Shown here: piece after piece, positions 53,513 to 64,000 of the stretch | Numbering within the stretch: position 1 is the stretch's first letter | Layout: every line of letters begins with the position of its first letter | NCBI GenBank assembly: GCA_031310005.1 | Contig: CM062386.1 | Location: 3,038,001-3,102,000 of the forward strand | Source: Dactylellina haptotyla | Lineage: Eukaryota; Ascomycota; Orbiliomycetes; Orbiliales; Orbiliaceae | Length of the DNA: 64,000 nt | Direction of reading: 5' to 3' | The notes under the pieces: generated by a model | What the model was told of the DNA's origin: nothing | What the model saw: the letters and a program-made list of their open reading frames with translations, nothing else | The model's database searches: none | Translations under genes and position numbers: made by a program

Positions 53513-56500
53513 AAAATTAAAATAATATAATATAAAGTAAAGTATAAATATTTATATTATTAAGATTTATAATTTATAATATTATTTTTTTTTAGAATAA
53601 GCTTTTATATAAATAATTTTTTATAAAATTTAAAATTCTATATAAATAATAATAATTAAGTATAAAATAATAATATATTATTATTATTCCTATATAAGAA
53701 TTTAATTTTATATATTATTAATTTTTATATTAGAATTAGATTTATATAGAATAATAGTTTATATTACAATATAAAGTTTATTTTAAAATAGGTATTTATA
53801 TAATTATACATATATAAAAATATAGTAATTAAATTAAAATAATAAAATAAAATTTAAATTATAAAATATTTTTATAAGTATAAGTAATTAATATATTTTT
53901 AAAAATAATAATATTAGTAAACAAATATTAAAAAAAATTAAAATAAATTTTTTATTAATATTATATTATTTAAGCTAATTAGATTGAAAATTCCAATATT
54001 TTTACTTTTTTTTTTTATAAATTTTATATTTAAAATAAATACTTTTATTTTATTATATTTGGGAATATAAATTATTTTATTTATATTTAAAATAAATGGT
54101 GTAGTTGTTTGGTAAACTTATATAGGTGTTTTTTAAGTTTTTATATCTAGTTTTTTTATTAATTAATTTATAATAGATTGATTAAATCATCAAATAAAGG
54201 ATAAAGAAAAAAAATTGGAAAAATTAGAAAAAAAATAAATTCTGATATAGTAAAAAATATTTAAAATTTAGGTGAAAATTATAAAAAAATATAAAAAGTT
54301 AAAATTATTAAAAATAAAATATGTAGAAGTAATCATCCATAAAAATAACTTATTAGAGTAATTAACTAAATAAAAAGAGGTAATTAAGTAAGTAAAAATT
54401 AAATTTTATAAAAATATAAATATAATTTTTATTAAAAAAAAGATAATATAAATTTATTAAAAAGCTATAAGTAATTTTATTAATTATTAATTTTGAAATT
54501 AAATTTTTTTTAATTATCCATATTTTTTTTTTATAAATTATATTATATTTTTTTATTAAAAATAAGTCTAAATAATAATAAAAAATAAGTTATGTTTAAA
54601 AATCCATTTATTGTTTTATAATTTATATGATAGTAATTATCTAATTAAGTATTTATTATTTTTATTAAGTCTATCAAAGATTTTTTTAAATTTATATTTT
54701 ATATAATCTTTATATTTTAGTTTTTTGTTTTTTAGGTTTTTTCTTAGGCCTGGGGGGGTTAGTTCTAAAAGTAAAATATAGAAAAATTAATAAATTTAAA
54801 TAAATCCTAGGATTTCAAATTTAAAAGTATTATTATTAAATTTTTTGGTAATAATAAAAGATTTATATTTTTGATAATTTAGTTTTTTGTTTTGTTATCT
54901 TTTTCATTTAATATATTTAATAAGTAAATATACTTTATTTTTTTTTTTAAAAAAGGTATTTTTATATATTATTAATTATAATAATATAATATATATTCTA
55001 TTATAAATTAAAGATTTTTTTATAAATTATTATAAAAATTCTTTATATTATTAATATGTTTTTCTACTTTTAAAATGATTTTTTTTAATATTATAGAAAG
55101 TAATATTATAGTAGAATTTTATTTTTTAAATATTTTATAAAATATATACTTAGTAAATAATATTTAAATATATTATAAATAAATTTGAAATATTAATAAT
55201 TTAATTTAATTATTCTATACCATATTAAAAAAATTTTTTAATTATATTTTAATAATTTAAATAATTTGTTTTATAGCTCCATTTATTTAAATACATTTTT
55301 TACTAATAATATTAATTTTAATATTAGTTTAATTTTTAATTAAATTCTAGAATTTACTAGTAAATAAATATATCTTTTATCATAAATATGTTTAAATTAT
55401 AATTTATATTAATTAAAAATTTATTTATTATAAATTTGTTTAAGTTCAATTATAAATTATTTAAAATTTTATAATTTTAAAATTATTATTTTATTAAATT
55501 TATAAGTAATTAAGATTTTATCATAAATAATATTTATAAGAAAGTTTTAAAAAGGATATTTATATAAAAATTATATAAAATTATTTAAAATAATTTTAAA
55601 AATATATTATAAAATTATAATTTTTCTATAAAATAAATGTTGATTAAATTTATTTTAATAATATATATTATAAATTTTATTATTATTAATATATTATTAT
55701 ATTTAAGGTTAAAAATAAAATTTAATTAAAATTTTTAAATATATTTAATTCTTAAATATTTATAAACTAATATATTATAATATTATTTAATTAATTATTA
55801 TTAAAATTTTTTTAATAGAAATATAAAAGATTTTTAAAGAAAATAAACTTTTTTATTATAATAATAATATTTTTTATAATAAAATATTTGTTATAATTTT
55901 ATTTAAAATTATTTATAAATTAATTTTTAAAATATAAAAATAAGATTAAAATTTTATTAATTAAAATAATTATATATTATTTTTTTAAAAATAATTTCTT
56001 TATTTAATTAAATTTTAATTATTAAGTTAAATTATTGATTAATAACATCAACTCCAAAGTTTTTTTTTTTAGTATATAATTTTTATATTATATTAGTTAA
56101 TAAATTTTTATTAATAAACTTATTATTAATTAAAAATTTTAAATAATAAAAATAAATAAGGTTTTATAATTTAAATATATTATAAAAGGTTTTTATTTAA
56201 AAATATATTTTTATATTTTATAAGTTTAAATAATAATTATTAATTTTTTATTATAAATAAAATATTATAATTTAATAATATTAAATTTATAAAAAAATAA
56301 ATAATAAAATATTATTCCTAAATTAATTGTAATTAATATAAATAAATTTTTAGTATAATATTAAAAATATTTATTTTAATTTTAATAAATAAATTAAAAT
56401 TATATAATTTAAGAATAAAAACTAAAAAATAATTTTTAAATATATTAAAAATATGTATTTGATTAAAAATCATTTTAAAATATATTTTAATTTTCATTAA

Positions 56501-59500
56501 TTTTAAAAAGGTGATAAACATATAATTATATTATTTAATAAATTGTTAATAATAATTATATAATCTTAAAAAGGCTTAAATATCTTTGATATTTTAAAGT
56601 TGGGGCTATTTTTAAATAACATCAATTTTTTTAAAATCTATTTTAATTTTTTTAATTATAATGATAATTTTAAAGAATTTATATTTTATAATTTCAAATT
56701 CTATTTTTTTAATTTAACTTTAAAATTATATTTATCTAACACTTTAAAAACGGTAATAACATATTATTGATATTTTTTAGATTTTTATTATAAATTAATA
56801 TATTGTTAAAATAAATAATATAGATTTTATTAATATAATCTTTTAACATATGATTTATAAAGATTTAAAAAATATTAAAACATTAATTAAATTAATTAAT
56901 TCTATAAGTATAATTAAATATTTAAATAAACTATATTAGCATTTAAATACTATTTTCCAAACATTTTTTAAGATAATTTGTAAATTATAATAATAATAAT
57001 ATTAAATTTAATAAAATAAATAATTTTAATTAATTAATTTAACAATTTATCAATTTAAAGTAAATTATTGTAATCTTTAATCATAATAATATTAAAATTT
57101 TAATAATTAATATAAATTTATAATTTTCCATTTTTTTAGAATAAAGAGAATTAAATATTTTATAAAAATTTTAAAAATAAATATATTTTTTTGTAAATTT
57201 TTTTAATATATTTTTAAATATTTTAAATTTTTTTATATAAATATAAATAAATAAAAATTTAAATATAATATTTTTTATAGTAATATTTTATAAATAAATT
57301 TATTAAATAATAATAATATATCTTTATTTTTAATTTTTTTAAAAATTTAAATTTATTTAAGTATTTATTTTAAAATTTTCTTAAAAAGTATATTTTTAAA
57401 AATTATTTTAATAATTTTAATAATATTTTTAATTTTAAACCATATTTATTTAAGGGTGTTAGGTTTATTATAAAAATAATAATAAATTTTTTTATCAAAA
57501 AAATGTTTTGTAAGTTATAAATAGATTTTTTTTAATTATTTATAAACTATTTATTAAATTTGATATGGGTTTTATTAGCAATTATAATAAATAAATTTAA
57601 TTATTTTGTTTTAGAAATTTATAATTAAATCATAATCTTCCAACCAGTTATAATCTAAAATAAAGTCGTTATTAGCGAGATTAAGGATATTAATAGTCCA
57701 TTTTTTAAAATATTTATTAATAATAAGGATAACGTCAGTTTTATATTTAACTATTTCTAAAAAGCTTCCTCCAAAAACAATAATATTATATATAGTATTT
57801 TTAAATTATATAAAAAGATTATATTTTTTAATATATTTTTTTAAAATATATATAATTTTTGTTTTGTTATTTGTAAAAATTTATATAAAATTTTTATTAA
57901 TAATGTAAAATATTTAAAAATATTATTTTTTAATTTAATTAAAAATTTTATTAAATTTTTTTTTAACAAAATTAAAGTTAAATAGTTTAATATATATTAT
58001 TATTTAAAACTTTTTTAATTTAAAATATTATATTATTTAATATTATTAAATTTTATATAGTGGAAAGTATTTTTTATTTTTTCTTATTTTTAAAAATTAA
58101 ATAATATATTTATTATAATTAAAATATTTTATTAATAATTTTAAATATAAAGTTTTAAATCTTTTATAATAAAATTATTATTTACAATTTAAATAATTTT
58201 TATAAATATATAATCTTAAAAATCTCTTCTAATATATTATAAAAATAATATTAATCCATTTTTATATATAATTAATATAAATATAAAAATTTTTATTATA
58301 AAATAATAATTAAAAATTTTAATTTATAAAATTAATATTTCCTTCCTCTTTAATTTTTATAATATTAATATTTAATATAATATTAATAGTATTATAAATT
58401 TCATATATAACTAATATATTTTATAATTTTATACTAATTTAATTCTATAATAATAAAATATTATAAAATAAATAATTTATTAATAAAGTTTATAAAAACT
58501 TTTTCATCACTTTTCTACATATTTATAATTAAAAGTGACTATTTAATCTATATAATTTTAACATGTAAATTTAGTTGAATCTATATTAAAATATCTATAT
58601 AATTGGTATTGATGTATTCTATATAGTTTTACATATCAATCGATAAATTAAGGCTAACTTCTATTATTATTAATATAGAATGTTGAATAACTATATTCTA
58701 TAAATCCAATATTAGGTAAAGTAAACTATTTAAGACATTAATTTTTTTGATATTTAAATATAATATTTATTTTTGTAGTTTTTGTTAATTTTTTTAGTAT
58801 CTAATTTTTAAAAATTTATTTAGTAAAAAATTTAATTTCTGGTGATTGGGTAGTGTTATTAGGTTTAAAAAATAATCAATCATAAATTTCTTCTTCTTAT
58901 TGATAGTATAACTTATTTATTTGGTTGTTATATTCTTCTTTTGTTAGGGGGCCGATTGGTATAAATGTAAATTCGATAGTCCGATTTTATATAATTTTAT
59001 AATATTTTTGAAGATAGATTTTTAATTTGTAATAGTATAAGGTTTTTAAGATTTATTACAAATGAGTTTTTTTTTAAATCTTATATTCTTTTTATAAATT
59101 ATTTAAAAAATTTTATATATATTATAAATATATTACTCCTTTTAAAAAAAGGTTTTTCTATTTAAAATAATATTTTTTTATAGTAAGTTTAACCTTATTT
59201 TTTTATTAAATATTTTTAATTTTCGATTTTTAAAAAATATATATTTTAAATAAAATGATAAAAGGAGTAGGAGTTCAAATTTTTTTTAGTATAACTAAAA
59301 TTCAAAATATAGTAAAATTAGTGTTAAAAAAATTTTTTTTATTAATTTAATGGAAAATAATATTAAATTATTATTTTTTTTAAAATTCTTCTTTAAACTA
59401 CTGATAATCACTCTTATATTTTTTAATATATTTATTATAACTTTAATATTTTTCATAATTATATTATTTTTGTAATATTTTTTGATTGGCTATTTTAATA

Positions 59501-61169
59501 TTTTTTAAATATTAATTAGCTGGATAATTTTACTTAATATATCCTTTTTTATTATATTGGTAGCATATTAATTTATTAGATTTTGGAGGATAATTTCTTA
59601 ATCATTAATTTTAATTTTAAATTTTTTTAATTTTATGAAATAATTTAAAAGTGTTTTTAAAATTTAATTATTTCTATTTTATTATTATTAATTATTTAGT
59701 TTTTAATAATTATTATAAAAAATATATAAAGGATTATTCTGATTTTAAAATAATTGATTTTAATTTATTATAAAGTGATTTTAGGATTTTAAAATAATTA
59801 ATTTTTAATTATTATTATAAAATTTAAATTAATTATTTCATTAATTTAAATAATTTCCTTAAAAATTGGGAATTAATTATAATTATTATAAATTTAAAAA
59901 TATTTATTTTATATTCTCAAAAATAATTATTATCAAATCTTATAATTAAATTTTTAATTATATAATATTAAATTTTTAAATTATATATAATCATTTTAAT
60001 AACTTCCTATCTCTATATAAGTTTTAATTTTTTTAATATAGTAAATTAATTATTTTATTATATATCCAACTATAAAAGTATAAATATTAATAATTTAAAA
60101 ATATTTTTGGTAGATTTGGTTTATTATAAATTTTAAATAATATAAAGGATTTTTTTAATTTTATTTTAATATTTATAAAATTATTTAAATTTTTAATAAA
60201 ATATAAATAATTAATAAAAATTTAAATAATATGGTTATTATTAGTTTTTTATTTTTATTTTTTTATTTTTGTATTATATAAGGTAAAAATTATAAATATA
60301 AAAATAATTTTAATAAAATATAAAAAAATAAATTTTATTTTTATTAAACTATTAATACTGAAAAATAGAAAATAGTAGTAGCTTACTAAATAAATTAATC
60401 AAATTTATATAATAAACTATTAAATTTATTAAAATTTAATATTTTTACTTCTTTATATTAAATAATAAATTAAAATAGATTAATAAAATTTATTAAAAAT
60501 TATTAAAATTATTAGGTATTTTTCTATTATTATTATTAAAATTTTTATTAAATTTTTGGATTTTCAAAAATTAAAAAACTAATTTATAATAAAATTTATT
60601 CTTATTTAATATAAAATGAGAATAAAATTTATTTAATTTTTAATTAGATTTTAAAATAATTAATATAATTTTTTTAATTATTTTAAATATATTTTATATA
60701 TATTTTTATAAATTTCAATAATATTTAAATTATAATAATTATTTTTTTAATTCTTTTAAAATTTTATAATTATTTTTAAATTTTATAAATATCTATTATT
60801 ATTTAGGATAATAATTTTAATTAGGATTATTAATAATTTTTATTAAATATATATAATTTTTTTTTTTATACTTATATAATAATATTGAAATAGATTTTAT
60901 TATTAATAATCAAAATTTTATTTTTACTTTTAAGTAAATTGGCTTTAAAAATAATAAAGTAAAATAATACTTTTCTTTTTGTTTTTGTAAATATAAAAGT
61001 ATTTGATTAATTTTATAAAATTTAGTTTTTAATTTATTTATTTAGATATTATATAAATAAAGTAATTGCCTTTTTATCTATAATTTTATTCTTTAAGATT
61101 ATAAAATCTTTTAAATTAAAGGTATTATCATATATATACTTTTTAACTAAAAAAAGTAATTAATTAAAG

Positions 61170-61655
61170 TATTATACTTTATATATTATTAATATAATAA
61201 TATAAATATATAATATTATAATATATAAAATATATATAAAAATTTTTTTCTACCTAGGATATTTAAATTTTTAGCAAAAATATATATATAATTATAAAAT
61301 ATCAAAATAACTCACCTAAAATATATAATAATAATAGAATAAAAATAATTAGATATATTAAATTATATTTAAATTAACCGATAAAAATAGAAATACTTCA
61401 TCAATTCTAATGATAATCTTATATATATAAACATTATAAAATATTTTTAAAAATTTGTTTTTCTCATATATTTACATAAACAAAACATACAAACAGATAA
61501 ATTTCTAAAAATTCTCATATTATTTATTTAAATTAAAAAATAAGTAAATAAATATTTATATTATACTATAATATAATATTCTAAATAAATATGTAAACTT
61601 CACAAACAAACATATTAAAAATAATATATATTTATAAATATAAAGTATAGTAATA
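61170..61655. repeat. LTR of the first fossil element (right)
   Basis: Aligns base for base with 53035-53512 if transition-type differences are allowed, and ends one base before a third LTR copy at 61657. Confidence 0.7.
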
Positions 61656-61656
61656 G

Positions 61657-64000
61657 TGTTACACTTCGTACGCTACCCAATGTAACAGTACAAATATGCA
61701 ATACTAAGATATACAAAACTCTCTTTTTACCTAAAATACCTAAATCTTTTAATAAAAAATATATACAAAATTATAAAATATTAAAAATAATTTACTTAAA
61801 ATATATAACAATAATAGAATAAAAATAACTAAATATATTAAATTATATGTAAATTAATTAATAAAGATAAAAACTATTTCATCAATTTTAATGATAATAT
61901 TATATATATAGTGGATTCCATACTTATTATAATAAATCTATAACTTTATACTATAGCTCTATAACTTTATATAAAATTTTTAAATTCATAGATTAAATTA
62001 TATTATATTATAATATAAATACTAAAATAGGTAAATAAAATTTATAAACAAATATATTAAAAATAATATATATCTATAAATATAAAATACAATAATAGAA
62101 TTTAAAATAGTATAACACAAAACAAAATATAAATATTTGTATTATTAAGATTTGTGGTTTGTGATATTATTTTTTTTTTTTAAAATAAACTTTTACATAA
62201 ACAACTTTTTTATAAAGTCCAAAATTCTATATAGATGATAGTAGCTAGGTATAAAGTAATAATATATTATTATTATTTTTATATAAGAATTTGATTTTAT
62301 ATATTATTAGTTTTTATATTAGAATTAAATTTATATAGAATAATAATTTATATTATAATATAAGATTTATTTTTAAATAAATATTTATATAATTATACAT
62401 ATATAAAAATATAGTAATTAAATTAAAATAACAAAATAAAATTTAAACTAAAAAATATTTATAAAAATAATTAATATATTTTTAAAATTATTAATACTTA
62501 TAGATTATTATACAAAATTATCAATTAAATATTATCAAAAACAAACTTATCAAATTAAAAAAAAAAAATAAAAATTTAAAATTAAATATAAATCTTACCA
62601 TAAAAAAAAATAATTTTATTAAATACAAATTTATAAAAGAGGTAAATATACTACTTACCTTTATTCAAATTATTCTTACAAATTTTCTAACAATAAATAT
62701 AATTTTAATTTTTTTAATAAATTCTATCTAACAATGATTTTTTTTTAATAAATTATATCAATTAGGAACTTAATAACAAATAGCAAAAGCTTAAAAAGTT
62801 TAAAAAAAAGATTACCAAATTACTAACTAAAATATTACAATTATAAATTAAGATAATACAATTAAAAAAAAAAATTAAAATATTAAATAACAAATTTAAT
62901 TTAATATTGGAGAAAGAAAAGATAACCATTAAAAAATAAAAATTTTTAAATAACTAAAAATTTAGATTTGAAATTATTATCAAATAACATTAATTTTTAA
63001 TAACTTTTAAATAATAACATCATTTTTTTTAAACAAAAAATTAAATAAATATAATATATTAATTAAGTTTTTTAATTATATTTGATTTTATTTAATTACA
63101 CCTAAATATATTATATAACTTTTTTAAACCTTTTTTAAGATATTTATTTGATAATTCTAATATTTTCTTTAAAAATATTTTAAATTAATTAAGGCGAATA
63201 TTATTTTCCAATTTTATAAATTATTTTATGGTTTATAGAATAGCAATTATTTAATTAAATATTTATTATTTTTATTAGATTTATTAAGGATTTTTTGAAT
63301 TTATATTTTATATAATCTTTATATTTTAATTTTTATTTTCTAAATTTTTCTTAAACCTAGGAAAACTGGTTTAAAAATAAAATATAAAAATTAATGGATT
63401 TAAATAAATCCTAAAATTTTAAATTTAAAAATATTATTATTAAATTTTTAATAATAATAAAGATTTATATTTTTAATAATCCAATTTTTATTTTATTATC
63501 CTTTCTATTTAATGTATTTGATAAGTAGGTATATTTTATTTTTTTTTTTAAAGGTACTTTTATATATTGTTAATTATAATAATATAATATATGTTTTATT
63601 ATAAATTAAATAAATTATTATAAAAATTTTTATATTTATAATATATTTTTATTTTAAAATAACTTCCTTAAATATTATAGAAATAATATTATAATAAATT
63701 CCATCCTTTAAATATTTTATAAAATATATATTTAATAGCTAAATATTTAAATATATTATAAATAAATTTAAAATATAATAATAATTTAATTTAATTATTT
63801 TATACCATATTAAAGAAATTTTTAATTATATCTTAATAATTTAAATAATTTATTTTATAACTCCATCTATTTAAATATATTTTTATTAGTAATATTAATT
63901 TTAATATTAATTTAATTTTTAATTAAATTTTAAAATTTATTAATAAATAATATATTTTATTATAAATATATTTAAATTATAATTTATATTAATTAAAAAT
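61657..64000. mobile_element. Second fossil LTR element of the same family, truncated by the window edge
   Basis: It starts with an LTR copy (TGTTACACTTCGTACG at 61657) and is collinear with 53035-55390 at a constant offset of about 8.62 kb: for example the TATTTATTATTTTTATTA and CCTAGGA/CCTAAAA landmarks near 63260-63420 match 54640-54815. It is heavily RIP-degraded, with no coding capacity visible. The LTR-to-LTR abutment with the first element indicates a tandem arrangement of two copies. Confidence 0.7.

Larger units (their letters stand above)
53035..61655. mobile_element. Fossil LTR retrotransposon, full length, RIP-degraded
   Basis: A direct repeat pair bounds an element of about 8.6 kb: 53035-53512 and 61170-61655, about 480 bp each, beginning TGTTAC and ending in a related GTAATA-like sequence. 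The interior is almost pure A/T with no long frame, and the two terminal repeats and the next copy differ chiefly by transition-type changes, which is the mark of repeat-induced point mutation. The element is broken beyond counting in its coding parts. The superfamily cannot be assigned because no reverse-transcriptase or integrase motif survives; size and LTR length would fit the Ty3/gypsy group. Orientation is not determined. Age cannot be read from LTR divergence because RIP accelerates change. Confidence 0.75.

Noticed and set aside
56333-56521. 62-codon frame in the AT-rich block
   Set aside because: Composed almost only of Ile, Phe, Lys, Asn and Leu, as expected by chance in RIP-degraded AT DNA.
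1-64000. CRISPR arrays, tRNA and rRNA genes
   Set aside because: No spaced direct-repeat array, no cloverleaf with intact B box and no rRNA signature was found by eye; the organism is eukaryotic, so CRISPR is not expected.

Overview
The window looks like nuclear DNA of a filamentous ascomycete (Pezizomycotina). The evidence is compact genes with short GT-AG introns and CTAAC/CTGAC-type branch points, two fungal-type NLR (STAND) receptors, cellulose-binding (CBM1) plant-cell-wall enzymes, a Ser/Thr-rich cell-wall glycoprotein, and a right end that is an extremely AT-rich block typical of repeat-induced point mutation (RIP). A plant-associated or saprotrophic Leotiomycete-like fungus would fit, but the sequence alone does not fix the class.

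Layout. 0-4.2 kb: two housekeeping-type genes in divergent orientation, a partial archaemetzincin-like metallopeptidase (minus, running off the left edge) and a four-pass membrane protein with a long disordered tail (plus). 6.2-9.0 kb: a tandem duplication of a small unrecognised gene (the 'MPPR family'), each copy followed by the same non-coding block. 9.0-14.7 kb: a NACHT-WD40-like NLR (three exons on the minus strand) and a small conserved fungal protein. 15.9-20.3 kb: three plus-strand enzymes (APH-like kinase, acyl-protein-thioesterase-like hydrolase, putative cyclase). 20.5-31.2 kb: an accessory stretch with a two-exon calcium-repeat/single-pass membrane protein, two more MPPR-family genes, a KP-43-like subtilase divergent from an unrecognised gene, a coding relic and a small two-exon helical protein. 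32.5-37.4 kb: two secreted proteins, one large wall glycoprotein and one small cysteine-bearing candidate effector. 39.2-44.1 kb: two intact, divergently transcribed CBM1-bearing enzymes, a GH28 rhamnogalacturonase and a GH43 exo-1,3-galactanase-like enzyme, which together would attack rhamnogalacturonan I and arabinogalactan side chains. 46.7-50.8 kb: a PNP-NB-ARC-TPR NLR. 50.8-64 kb: gene-free DNA passing into a RIP-degraded AT block holding one whole-length fossil LTR retrotransposon and the start of a second copy in tandem.

Several genes appear only after splicing. I built exon models for the NACHT NLR, the calcium-repeat membrane protein, the subtilase, both pectin/arabinogalactan enzymes and most of the PNP NLR. 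In each, the exon lengths sum to an open frame; the exception is one junction of the PNP NLR near 49.1 kb that I could not resolve.

The most novel signals are the four-member MPPR family (all on the minus strand, recently duplicated, no recognised domain) and the divergent subtilase/unknown-protein pair. Both lie in an accessory neighbourhood that also holds an NLR.
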